Positions 29,561 through 38,879 of a stretch of DNA of 64,000 nucleotides are shown one piece after another. Position numbers and translations under genes: made by a program. Source of the stretch: Planctomycetota bacterium (lineage in GTDB: Bacteria > Planctomycetota > Phycisphaerae > Phycisphaerales > UBA1924); assembly GCA_024280755.1 (NCBI GenBank), contig JAJRPN010000009.1:1-64000 (forward strand), written 5' to 3'. The notes beneath the pieces are model-generated. The model saw only the letters and a list, made by a program, of their open reading frames with translations. It made no database searches and had not been told where the DNA came from. Position 1 is the stretch's first letter; the number at the start of each line of letters is the position of its first letter.

Positions 29561-31138
29561 ATGTCGAAAATGATTCTTGTAGTTGATGACAAAGAAATGA
29601 TGCGCGACTCGATCGGGTCAACACTCACCCGTGCGGGCTTTGGAGTTCGTACCGCGTGCGATGCCAAGTCTGCGCTCAAAGAGATCGCTTCGCGTCGTCC
29701 AGATGCGGTGGTGACCGATCTTAATATGCCAGGCATGACCGGCATCGAACTCGCTGGTGAGATCCAAGAGATCGATGACGATCTCCCTGTGATCCTGATG
29801 ACCGCGTTTGGAACGATCGAAACAGCGGTGCAGGCGATGAAGAACGGTGCATATGATTTTATTACCAAGCCGTTTGAAGGCGATGAACTGATCATCTCGA
29901 TCAAACGCGCGATCTCGCATGCCTCGGTTGTTCGTGAAAATGCGATCCTCAAAGCCAATGTCGGGCGATCGAATCACGCGAATCGTGAAGGGCTGACAGG
30001 TTTAGATCGGCTTATTGGCGACTCGGATGCGATGCGTAAGGTTCGCGAGCAAGTGCGGGCGGTCGCGTCGAGTCATGGGACAGTATTAATCACTGGCGAG
30101 AGCGGCGTTGGCAAGGAAGTCGTTGCCCATGCGGTGCATGATTTGAGCCCTCGTATTGAGTCGCCGTTCCTCGCGGTCAACTGTGCCGCCCTCAACGAGA
30201 GTCTGCTCGAATCTGAACTTTTCGGGCACGAAAAAGGTGCTTTTACGGGTGCGGACAAGCTCCGTAAGGGGCGATTCGAGCTTGCTGATACCGGCTCGTT
30301 GTTGCTTGATGAGGTGTCGGAAGTGTCGCCTCAGATTCAGGCGAAGCTTTTGCGAGTGCTTCAAGAACGGGCTTTCGAGCGTGTTGGGTCGAGCAAGACG
30401 ATCGGTGTGGATGTGCGAATCATCGCAACAAGCAACCGAGATCTGCCACACGCAGCATCGATGGGTGAGTTCCGACAAGACTTGTTCTATAGGCTCAATG
30501 TGCTTCCGATCCAGATCCCAGCATTGCGAGAACGGCTCGCGGATGTTCCGATTTTGGCGCAATATTTTATTGATCATATCTGTCAACGAGACGGGCGAAA
30601 ATGTACCCGGTTTGATGATGGCGCGATTGATCTACTTCGTGGATATCGCTGGCCGGGCAATGTACGCGAGTTGCAAAATATCTGTGAGCGTGCGGTTGTA
30701 CTCAGCGACAGCAAGTCAACCACGATCGCTCATACACTGATCGAACCTTGGCTGATGACCTCGCGCCCGATGCCCAAGGCAACGCCTTTGCGTGCTTCGA
30801 ACATGAACGGCAACGCTTCACGAATGGCTGAAGCCAAGCCAATGAATATGCCAAGTGGGGCATCAATGGTGAGCAACGGGTTCAACTCGATGAGTTCATC
30901 GAGTGTTGCTGAACCCAAGCCAATGGGACAGAGCGGCTTTGAATCTGGACATCAGACGCAGACGCTGCCCGGAGATCGAACCTTGGCAGATCTTGAGCGA
31001 GATATGATCGTTGCGACATTGCAGCGGTTTAACGGCCATCGTCAGAAAACCGCCAAGGCACTTGGGATCGGTGTGCGAACACTTGGGCTCAAGCTCAAGA
31101 AGTGGAAAGAAGAAAGCTTGGTTTCGCCAAACCTTTGA
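29561..31138 (+). CDS. Sigma-54-dependent flagellar response regulator, FlrC/FleR-like
   Basis: REC VVDDKEMMRDSI; TGESGVGKEVVAHAVHD; GAFTGA; C-terminal Fis HTH KTAKALGIGVRTLGLKLKKW. Confidence 0.95.
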   Translation: MSKMILVVDDKEMMRDSIGSTLTRAGFGVRTACDAKSALKEIASRRPDAVVTDLNMPGMTGIELAGEIQEIDDDLPVILMTAFGTIETAVQAMKNGAYDFITKPFEGDELIISIKRAISHASVVRENAILKANVGRSNHANREGLTGLDRLIGDSDAMRKVREQVRAVASSHGTVLITGESGVGKEVVAHAVHDLSPRIESPFLAVNCAALNESLLESELFGHEKGAFTGADKLRKGRFELADTGSLLLDEVSEVSPQIQAKLLRVLQERAFERVGSSKTIGVDVRIIATSNRDLPHAASMGEFRQDLFYRLNVLPIQIPALRERLADVPILAQYFIDHICQRDGRKCTRFDDGAIDLLRGYRWPGNVRELQNICERAVVLSDSKSTTIAHTLIEPWLMTSRPMPKATPLRASNMNGNASRMAEAKPMNMPSGASMVSNGFNSMSSSSVAEPKPMGQSGFESGHQTQTLPGDRTLADLERDMIVATLQRFNGHRQKTAKALGIGVRTLGLKLKKWKEESLVSPNL

Positions 31139-31170
31139 GGCTGAGCAGGTTATTGAGCCGGTGAGAGCGG

Positions 31171-31187
31171 TTGGTATGGGCTTTGCG
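31171..31187 (+). promoter_or_regulatory. Candidate sigma-54 promoter upstream of flgB
   Basis: TTGG-TATGGGCTTT-GC; GG-N10-GC spacing. Confidence 0.45.
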
Positions 31188-31210
31188 AAAGGCCGTAGTG
31201 GAGTACGATA

Positions 31211-31651
31211 ATGGGCATTAGCGATCTATCAACATCTGGAGCCATGCCAACATTGGAAAAGATGTTCCTGTTCGCTGGGCAGCGCCAAAGGCTGATCGCC
31301 AACAACATCGCCAATATCGACACGCCGGGCTTTCAGAGTTCGGATGTTGATCCCAAAGATTTCCAGAAGATGCTCGGGGAGGCGATCGATTCTCGGCGGA
31401 CAAAGAACGGGGGGGCGTTTGGTGAAATCGAACTCAAACGCAACAGTTTGGTACACATGCGAGGCTCGCAGATGATCCTCAATCCTGTGTCATCTGGCAC
31501 GGGCGGGGCGTTTCATGATGGGAATGATCGAGATCTCGAAAAGTTGATGCAGCAGTTGGTTGAAAACGCATCAACATTTCGGATTGCAGCAGATTTGATG
31601 CGAAAAAGTCAGTCTCAGCTCAAACTCGCAATTGGTCAGCGTGTGCTCTAA
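31211..31651 (+). CDS. flgB: Flagellar basal body rod protein FlgB
   Basis: QRLIANNIANIDTPGFQSSDVD; position before flgC. Confidence 0.95.
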   Translation: MGISDLSTSGAMPTLEKMFLFAGQRQRLIANNIANIDTPGFQSSDVDPKDFQKMLGEAIDSRRTKNGGAFGEIELKRNSLVHMRGSQMILNPVSSGTGGAFHDGNDRDLEKLMQQLVENASTFRIAADLMRKSQSQLKLAIGQRVL

Positions 31652-31681
31652 GAGGCTTCTCTAAAAAGGATAGGATGAACA

Positions 31682-32083
31682 ATGTACGGCTCACTCGATA
31701 TCTCAACTTCAGGCATGATCGCACAACGCACGCGGATGGCTGTGATCGCCTCAAATATTGCCAATGTGAATACACTCGAAAACGCCAAAGGCGAATATGA
31801 TCCGTACCTTCGCCGATCGGTGATGCTCTCGGCAGATAGCGGCGATGGGCAAGGGCTCGGGGTTCGTGTTTCGGATATTCAGATCGAGGCGGGTGCTTTG
31901 CGTCAGGCGTATCGTCCGAGTCATCCGCATGCCGACGCCAATGGGTATATTAATGTGCCCGATATCGATACAACCAGTGAATGGGTGAACGGCCTCGAGG
32001 CTTCGCGGGCGTATGAGGCCAATGTTGTTGCAGCCGAAGCGACCAAAAGCATGTTGGCCCAGGCGTTGCGTTTGTTGGCTTAG
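31682..32083 (+). CDS. flgC: Flagellar basal body rod protein FlgC
   Basis: LDISTSGMIAQRTRMAVIASNIANVNT; EWVNGLEASRAYEANV. Confidence 0.95.
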   Translation: MYGSLDISTSGMIAQRTRMAVIASNIANVNTLENAKGEYDPYLRRSVMLSADSGDGQGLGVRVSDIQIEAGALRQAYRPSHPHADANGYINVPDIDTTSEWVNGLEASRAYEANVVAAEATKSMLAQALRLLA

Positions 32084-32152
32084 TGTGCTATCTTCTTTAC
32101 GAACCAATCTTGTCTTCTTGATCAACAGGACTCTTGACGAACGGAACCAACT

Positions 32153-32467
32153 ATGAGCGACCCACTCGGATTCATTTCAGGCGCGGCTAATGCGAATCGA
32201 TTACCTGCTGCGGGTTTAGGACAATCCAAGCCAGCGAATGGGCAAGGCCCAAACTTTAAGTCGCTGCTGATGGAGAACTTGAATCAAGTCAACGCGATGC
32301 AAGCGGACGCGGGCAAGGCAACCGAAGACTTGATGACCGGTAAGCGGAACGATCTTGAAGGCGTAATCGCAGCGACCGAGAAGGCCGATACGGCGTTCAA
32401 GATGCTCCAAGCAATGCGCAATCAGGTCATGGAAGCGTATGAAGAAGTCAAGCAGATGAGAGTCTGA
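32153..32467 (+). CDS. fliE: Flagellar hook-basal body protein FliE
   Basis: NFKSLLMENLNQVNAMQADA; VIAATEKADTAFKMLQAMRNQVMEAYEEVKQMRV. Confidence 0.95.
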   Translation: MSDPLGFISGAANANRLPAAGLGQSKPANGQGPNFKSLLMENLNQVNAMQADAGKATEDLMTGKRNDLEGVIAATEKADTAFKMLQAMRNQVMEAYEEVKQMRV

Positions 32468-32493
32468 TCGAAGGCTAAAACAAGAGATACATG

Positions 32494-32515
32494 CCGAGCA
32501 TTGCTCGGTTTTTTT
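32494..32515 (+). terminator. Intrinsic terminator after fliE
   Basis: CCGAGC-ATT-GCTCGG followed by T7. Confidence 0.88.
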
Positions 32516-32611
32516 ATAGATGTGCGCAAGTCCTGCATGCCTCAATATTCCGCAAAAAAGTATAACTGTGTTGTGATGCTCAGCGCACACATCGGCCGAT
32601 GATGCCTTCAC

Positions 32612-32627
32612 TGGCGCGGTTCTCGCG
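32612..32627 (+). promoter_or_regulatory. Candidate sigma-54 promoter upstream of fliF
   Basis: TGGCGCG-GTTC-TCGC; GG-N10-GC; ~50 bp upstream of the re-assigned fliF start. Confidence 0.5.
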
Positions 32628-32677
32628 TGCTAGGGGTGCAAGGATTGCGCCCGTTCGTGGCAGGAGGCCCAAGAGCG

Positions 32678-34381
32678 ATGGATCAAGTACGCCAAGCAAT
32701 GGCAAACATTCAACAGCAGGTCGGCAAGATGACCGCCTCGCAGAAGCTTTTGCTCGCGTCGCTTTCGGTTATCGCGGTCATGACCCTCTTTCTAGTCTCT
32801 CAATACGCAGCCAAGCCCGCGATGGTCAATCTGATGGCGATCGATGGGCAGGTCGATACTGTCCGCTCGCTTCAAATGGGTGGCTTCGATGTGCAGATGG
32901 TCGACGGGCAGGTTGTGGTGCCTCAGGGGCAGCAACGCTTAGCGATCTCTTATCTCGCAGAAACCGGGCAACTGCCAGGCGATACGACTTTGCTCTTTGG
33001 GAACCTGGTCGGGTCTCAAGATTGGAAAGCTTCGAGTGCGCAGCATCGTCAGCAGTTTAATATCGCGAAACAGAATGAACTCGCGCTCACCCTTTCGGGC
33101 TTTGGCTCTATTAAAAAGGCGAGTGTGATTCTTGATATCCCGATGGCTTCTGGGCTTGGGCGGGCCTCTCGGTCGGCGACAGCATCGGTGACTCTGTTTA
33201 CGAGTTCGGGGGGGGCTGTGTCTCAAGCACTTGTAGACTCCGTTGCTCAAATGGTTTCAGGTGCGGTATCAGGATTGTCGCCGAGCAGCGTGCAGGTTAT
33301 TGATGGAACCAATGGCCGGGCCCGGCGAGTGACCGATGAGAGTTCGCGTTCATCGGGGCGATATCTTGAGTATGCAACCGAAGTTGAAAAGCATACACAG
33401 CAGAAGATCGAATCGATGTTCGGGCATATCCCAGGCGTGATTGTCTCGGTGACAGCACAAGTCGATATCACGGCGGTGCAGTCTTCAGAAAGCTTCTACA
33501 TGCCCAAGGGCGAAGGTTCGATCTCGGCGATCGCCAGCGAGACAACAAACACCAATAACTCTAAGCAGGCGAGCCGAGGCTCGGAGCCAGGAGTGCGATC
33601 GAATCAAACCGCATCAATCAATACCGGCGGCGGGTCTGGGACATCAACCGAAACCGAGACTGGCGAGACGACATTTCAAAACGCATTCGGTCAACGAACA
33701 AAGAGCGTTGCTGATCCTCGGGGGATGCCTACAAAGGTGAATGCTTCAGTGATTTTTCCGCAGGAATATATCCAAGGGATTATCGCCAGCACACGCCCTG
33801 TTGTTGAAGGCGAAGAGCCAGCCCCGGTCACCAAAGAAGAAGCAGAAGAGTTTTTTAGACTTGAGAAAGTTATCTTTGAGAATCTGATTCAGCCTCACCT
33901 TGTTGGCATCGGAGCCAATGGCGTAATCACGCAGGGGAGCCTGATGATTTCGATGGCTCCGATTGGAACATCGTTGATCCAGGGCGGGGTCATGCAAGGC
34001 GGCGGCGGGTTCATGAGTTCACTCACTGGCGGCAGTGGAAGCGGGGCCCTCGGGTCATCAAGCAAGTTGATTGAAACCGTACTCGTTGGCGTCCTTGCAG
34101 TTGTTTCGCTCGGGATGATGGCGATGATGGTCAAGCGATCGAGCAATAAGATCGAGTTGCCAAGCGCACAAGATCTTGTTGGCGTCCCGCCGCACCTCGA
34201 ATCCGCCGGCGATATTGTTGGTGAAGCGAGCGAGGGCGAGCATGTGATGACCGGGATCGAGATCGATGATCAGTTGATCGAGGTTCAGCAGATTCGCGAG
34301 CAGGTCGCCGAGTTGATCAAGCAAGATCCAGAATCCGCAGCCGGGCTCGTCGAGCGTTGGGCTGAACATGTTGAAGTGTGA
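32678..34381 (+). CDS. fliF: Flagellar MS-ring protein FliF
   Basis: SYLAETGQLPG, LFGNLVGSQDW, ASVILDIP; AGGAGG at 32662-32667 supports ATG at 32678. Confidence 0.95.
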   Translation: MDQVRQAMANIQQQVGKMTASQKLLLASLSVIAVMTLFLVSQYAAKPAMVNLMAIDGQVDTVRSLQMGGFDVQMVDGQVVVPQGQQRLAISYLAETGQLPGDTTLLFGNLVGSQDWKASSAQHRQQFNIAKQNELALTLSGFGSIKKASVILDIPMASGLGRASRSATASVTLFTSSGGAVSQALVDSVAQMVSGAVSGLSPSSVQVIDGTNGRARRVTDESSRSSGRYLEYATEVEKHTQQKIESMFGHIPGVIVSVTAQVDITAVQSSESFYMPKGEGSISAIASETTNTNNSKQASRGSEPGVRSNQTASINTGGGSGTSTETETGETTFQNAFGQRTKSVADPRGMPTKVNASVIFPQEYIQGIIASTRPVVEGEEPAPVTKEEAEEFFRLEKVIFENLIQPHLVGIGANGVITQGSLMISMAPIGTSLIQGGVMQGGGGFMSSLTGGSGSGALGSSSKLIETVLVGVLAVVSLGMMAMMVKRSSNKIELPSAQDLVGVPPHLESAGDIVGEASEGEHVMTGIEIDDQLIEVQQIREQVAELIKQDPESAAGLVERWAEHVEV

Positions 34382-34409
34382 GTGAATACGAGGTCTCAAG
34401 AAGTAAGAT

Positions 34410-35447
34410 ATGGCACGCAAAGTAAACGAATCCATTTCAAATGACATCAGCGAGATTGATGGAGTCACCAAGGCTGCAATTCTCATGCTCGCTATTGGCT
34501 CCGATCCGGCTGCCGATGTGCTTCGTCACATGGGCTCAGATAAAGTGGAAGAGGTTACGCGTGAACTCGCCAGCCTAGGGCGTGTGTCCGATGAACTTCA
34601 AAATGCGGTGATTGAAGAGTTTTACAACATCTCGATCGCGACGCAGTATGCCAATGAAGGATCGCTTTCATACGCCAAAACGCTCTTGCAAAACTCGCTC
34701 GATCCTGGTGTGGCCGAGCGCCTGCTTTCGCAGATCCAAACCCAGGTGCAAAAAACACCATTTAGTTTTTTACAGCGGGCCGAGTCTGACAACTTGCTCA
34801 CCTTTATTCAAGAAGAGCATCCCCAGACGATCGCGTTGATCTTGTGCCATCTTTCGCATCATAAAGCCTCCGAGATTCTCATTGGTTTGGCGATGGAAAA
34901 GCAGCTCGAAGTGATTAAGCGAATCGCCAACATGGAACAAACAAACCCAGAGGTGATCCGCGAAGTCGAGCAAGGGCTTGAGAGCCGATTGAGCAACATG
35001 CTCATGCAAAGCATGGAAAAAGCGGGCGGCGTGCCGACGGTTTCAGAGATCCTCAACTTGGCCGATCGTGCGACCGAAAAGACGATCATGGAAGGGCTCG
35101 AATCGGACGATCCTGATCTAGTCGAAGAAATCCGCAGGTTGATGTTTGTGTTCGAAGATATCAAGCTTGTCAACGACAAGGGCATCCAAGCAGTACTCAA
35201 AGAGGTCGAGAACGACGAACTCTCCCTCGCGCTCAAGACTGCATCCCAACAGTTGCAGCAGAAGATTTTTACCAATATGTCCGAGCGAGCAGCTGCGATG
35301 GTGCAAGAAGATATGGAGTTCATGGGTCCGGTCCGAGTTTCCGATGTCGAAGCTTCCCAGCAACGGATTGTCGATATTGTCCGTCGTCTCGAAGAGTCTG
35401 GCGATGTGATCATCGAAGGACGCGGCGGCGATTCAGAAATGGTTTGA
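34410..35447 (+). CDS. fliG: Flagellar motor switch protein FliG
   Basis: KAAILMLAIGSDPAADVLRHM; EEHPQTIALILCHL; FVFEDIKLVNDKGIQAVLKEV. Confidence 0.97.
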   Translation: MARKVNESISNDISEIDGVTKAAILMLAIGSDPAADVLRHMGSDKVEEVTRELASLGRVSDELQNAVIEEFYNISIATQYANEGSLSYAKTLLQNSLDPGVAERLLSQIQTQVQKTPFSFLQRAESDNLLTFIQEEHPQTIALILCHLSHHKASEILIGLAMEKQLEVIKRIANMEQTNPEVIREVEQGLESRLSNMLMQSMEKAGGVPTVSEILNLADRATEKTIMEGLESDDPDLVEEIRRLMFVFEDIKLVNDKGIQAVLKEVENDELSLALKTASQQLQQKIFTNMSERAAAMVQEDMEFMGPVRVSDVEASQQRIVDIVRRLEESGDVIIEGRGGDSEMV

Positions 35448-35498
35448 TCCTTGATCAATGTGTTGGTGGGGTGAGAAGTTGTATACGGAGCAGGCACG

Positions 35499-36293
35499 AT
35501 GGGATTGATCAAACGCGCAGACATCGAAGACTACACACGCGACGCGTATGTGATGGATCTGGCAGATCTCGAAAAGCGAGGGCGCGCGGTTGTTGATGCT
35601 GCAAATGCAGAGGCACAAAGCATCTTGAACCTTGCCAACGCTAAGCGAAAACAGCTCATCGCTTCAGCAGAAAAAGAGGGCTACGACAAAGGGCACCGTG
35701 ATGGATATGAGCAGGGCTACATCGATGGTGTGGTCAACGGCGTAGAAGATGCCAAAAAAGATCGAACCGAAGTGCTTGATCAGCTGATGGAGATCTGGAC
35801 TTCTCAACTTGATGCGTTTGAAAATCAACGAGATGCGATGCTCGAACAGGCTCGCACGCAAGTTGTTGAACTGGGCGCATTGATCGCTCAGCGTGTCACC
35901 AAGCGAATCGTTGAACTTGATCCAACTGTTGTAATCAAGCAGATGGAATCTGTCCTCTCGAATGTTACCGAATCGACCAGGCTCGTTATCGCGGTGCATC
36001 CTGATGATATCGGAATGGCTCAAGAAGCATTGCCCAAGCTCATCGAACGCTTTGCGACTTGTGAACATGCCCAAGTGGTCACCGATGCAACAATCAAGCA
36101 AGGATCATGTGTGACAAGAACAGCGACCGGGGGCGTGATTGATGCGAGCATCTCGACACAGCTCGATCGGATTCTCGATGCACTCTTGCCGCGTATAGAG
36201 ATTGCCGATGCTCCTGCGGAAGAGGATACGGAATCACAGGACAATGATGCAAAAAATAATGCAAGTCACGATGCGAAAGAAGATGCAGCATGA
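35499..36293 (+). CDS. fliH: Flagellar assembly protein FliH
   Basis: AEKEGYDKGHRDGYEQGYIDGVVNGVEDA; position between fliG and fliI. Confidence 0.88.
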   Translation: MGLIKRADIEDYTRDAYVMDLADLEKRGRAVVDAANAEAQSILNLANAKRKQLIASAEKEGYDKGHRDGYEQGYIDGVVNGVEDAKKDRTEVLDQLMEIWTSQLDAFENQRDAMLEQARTQVVELGALIAQRVTKRIVELDPTVVIKQMESVLSNVTESTRLVIAVHPDDIGMAQEALPKLIERFATCEHAQVVTDATIKQGSCVTRTATGGVIDASISTQLDRILDALLPRIEIADAPAEEDTESQDNDAKNNASHDAKEDAA

Positions 36294-37705
36294 ATCTGTT
36301 CCTGCGCGAGCATGACGCACTATCGCAGATCGAGCCCATGGGCATCGCTGGACGCGTGAGTTCGGTGCGCGGGTTGACACTTTTAGCGACAGATCTCGCG
36401 GTACCGATCGGATCGCTTGTCGAGATCGATTCACCAAGACAAGCATCGATCAAGAAAACGATCGCTGGCGAAGTCGTCGGGTTCGAAGCGGGGCACACGA
36501 TCATCATGCTCCTCGCCGATACCACCGGGATCATCCCTGGCGCAACAGTTCGGCTCAAACAGATTTTTCAAGCAGCTCCGGTTTCGCACGCGATGCTCGG
36601 ACGGGTCATCAACGGGCTCGGCGAACCGATTGATAGCCTCGGGCCAATCGCCCAAACGATTCATCGCCCACTTAATCCATCACCGATCAGCCCGATGGAT
36701 CGCAAGCGGATCGATCAACCATTGCGGACAGGTGTTCGAGCGATTGATCTGATGACGCCGATGGGGCGTGGGCAACGCCTTGGCATCTTTGCAGGGCCCG
36801 GTGTTGGCAAATCGACACTGCTTGGACAAATAGCACGAGGAACCGATGCCGATATCAATGTCATCGCACTGATTGGCGAACGCGGGCGAGAAGTATTGGA
36901 CTTTATCGATCACTCGCTTGGCGAAGAAGGACTCAAACGCTCGGTCGTGATCGTGGCGACAAGCGACGAGTCGCCGTTGTTACGAATTCGAGCCGCCAAA
37001 CTCGCCAGCACCACCGCCGAGTATTTTCGTGACGGTGGGCATGATGTGATGCTGATGATGGATTCGGTCACGCGTTTCGCACACGCCCAAAGACAAGTCG
37101 GACTCAGCGTTGGCGAGCCACCGGCAACCAAAGGCTACACGCCTTCTGTGTTCTCGACGCTGGCAACATTGCTCGAACGAGCCGGGTGCATCAAGCTCCC
37201 AAACGGGCGCAATGGCTCGATCACGGGGTTGTACACGATCCTTGTCGAAGGCGACGACATGACCGAGCCGATCTCCGATGCTGCTCGTGGGATTCTTGAT
37301 GGGCACATTGTGCTTAGCCGAAAGCTTGCACATAAGGGGCATTTTCCTGCGATTGATGTGCTTGATTCGGTCTCGCGTGTCGCAGGTGATGTCTCACAAA
37401 GCGGGCATATCGCTGGGCGTCAACAGTTTTCCAAGCTCATCGCCGCCCATCGAGAGATCGAAGACCTGCTCCAAATCGGTGCATACGCATCTGGATCGAA
37501 CCCCGAAGCCGATACCGCGATCGACATGATCGATGTCATCAATGAGCTGCTCCAACAGCGGACCAACGAACAAGCCCCGTTCCAGCCAGCGTGTGATCTG
37601 ATGGTCAAGCTCGCTTTTCAATCTGGCGAGATGATCCAACAACGACGCTCCCTTGGGCAAATCAACCAACAACATAACCAACAACATAATCAACAACAGG
37701 CGTAG
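36290..37705 (+). CDS. fliI: Flagellum-specific ATP synthase FliI
   Basis: GQRLGIFAGPGVGKSTLLG; GERGREVLDFIDHSLG; ATKGYTPSVFSTLATLLERAG. Confidence 0.97.
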   Translation: MNLFLREHDALSQIEPMGIAGRVSSVRGLTLLATDLAVPIGSLVEIDSPRQASIKKTIAGEVVGFEAGHTIIMLLADTTGIIPGATVRLKQIFQAAPVSHAMLGRVINGLGEPIDSLGPIAQTIHRPLNPSPISPMDRKRIDQPLRTGVRAIDLMTPMGRGQRLGIFAGPGVGKSTLLGQIARGTDADINVIALIGERGREVLDFIDHSLGEEGLKRSVVIVATSDESPLLRIRAAKLASTTAEYFRDGGHDVMLMMDSVTRFAHAQRQVGLSVGEPPATKGYTPSVFSTLATLLERAGCIKLPNGRNGSITGLYTILVEGDDMTEPISDAARGILDGHIVLSRKLAHKGHFPAIDVLDSVSRVAGDVSQSGHIAGRQQFSKLIAAHREIEDLLQIGAYASGSNPEADTAIDMIDVINELLQQRTNEQAPFQPACDLMVKLAFQSGEMIQQRRSLGQINQQHNQQHNQQQA

Positions 37706-37728
37706 GTGACCAATAGAAACAAACGACA

Positions 37729-38193
37729 ATGGCTCGATTCCAGTTTAAACTCCAACCCGTGCTCGACCAACGCCAACGCGAAGAACGCGACGAGCAGCTC
37801 GTCGTCGCGCTGCTCGAACGCGAGCGGCTGGCATTGGAATCGCGTATCCGCCAATGTCAGCTTATGATGGAAGATGAACGATCAACACTCAGCGCCGCGT
37901 TGGCGACCGGGCAAAGCGTTGATCTTCGAGCGGTCAAAATGCAAGCGGGCGCCACGCTTGGGCATAACTTCGATGCTCAGCGTGCGGTTCTCGAACTTGC
38001 CGGCGTATTTCATAAACTCAAAGCTGCCCGTCAAGAACTCGGGCAGGCAGCAGCCAGAAGAAAAGCAATCGAACTCCTCCGCGATCAACAACTCGAAGAG
38101 TATCAAAGAGCAATCAACCTGAAAGAATCACAAGAACTCGACGAAATGACCGTGATGCGGTTTCGCCGAACAACTGATGGAATCAAGCTATGA
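37729..38193 (+). CDS. fliJ: Flagellar export protein FliJ
   Basis: FQFKLQPVLDQRQREERDEQL coiled coil; after fliI. Confidence 0.85.
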   Translation: MARFQFKLQPVLDQRQREERDEQLVVALLERERLALESRIRQCQLMMEDERSTLSAALATGQSVDLRAVKMQAGATLGHNFDAQRAVLELAGVFHKLKAARQELGQAAARRKAIELLRDQQLEEYQRAINLKESQELDEMTVMRFRRTTDGIKL

Positions 38194-38879
38194 AAACACT
38201 CACCAAAGCAATCCTGGTCATCGCGATACTCAACTTGCTCGCAGTGCTTGCTGGAGCCGGGTGGTTGTTCTCGTCGGGTCGAATCAACAAAGCCCGCATG
38301 ACAAACATGACCATGCTCTTCAACGAGCCAGTCGCTATCGAAGAAGCCAAGCTCAAAGCCGAGCAGGCACAGATCGACAAGGAACTCGCCGAGCAGATCA
38401 AGCCTTTGCCCGCTATCCCCCTCAACGCCCAAGAACGCAACCTTGTCCGCGTCGAGATGACCCAGATCGACCGCCAAAGGCTCGATCGGATGAAGCGAGA
38501 GGTTAAAAATCTTCAAGACACCCTCCGCCGAGAGCGAGAACTCTTGATCCTCGATCGAATCGATCTTCAGAAGGAAAAAGAGGAGTTCGGTGCGATGCGT
38601 GATCGTCTGGCAGGGCTCGAAGGCGGCAAACAGTTCAAAAAATCACTCGCCACGATCACAGGTATGAAATCGAAGGATGCCAAGACCGTGCTGAGTAACC
38701 TGCTGGGGGATTCGAAGAAGGAAGAGGTGGTCACTTATCTGAGTTCGATGGGCGATCGTGAACGGACGAGTATCTTGACCGAGTTCGTCAAATCGGGCGA
38801 AGATCAGTTGGCAGCCGATTTGCTTGAGTCTATCAGACTGCGTGGTTTAGAAAGCACGCCTTCTGATAAGGCCGATTAA
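38190..38879 (+). CDS. MotE-like / MgtE_N-domain flagellar protein
   Basis: N-terminal TM, coiled coil, C-terminal KDAKTVLSNLLGDSKKEEVVTYLSSMGDRERTSILTEF. Confidence 0.65.
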   Translation: MKTLTKAILVIAILNLLAVLAGAGWLFSSGRINKARMTNMTMLFNEPVAIEEAKLKAEQAQIDKELAEQIKPLPAIPLNAQERNLVRVEMTQIDRQRLDRMKREVKNLQDTLRRERELLILDRIDLQKEKEEFGAMRDRLAGLEGGKQFKKSLATITGMKSKDAKTVLSNLLGDSKKEEVVTYLSSMGDRERTSILTEFVKSGEDQLAADLLESIRLRGLESTPSDKAD

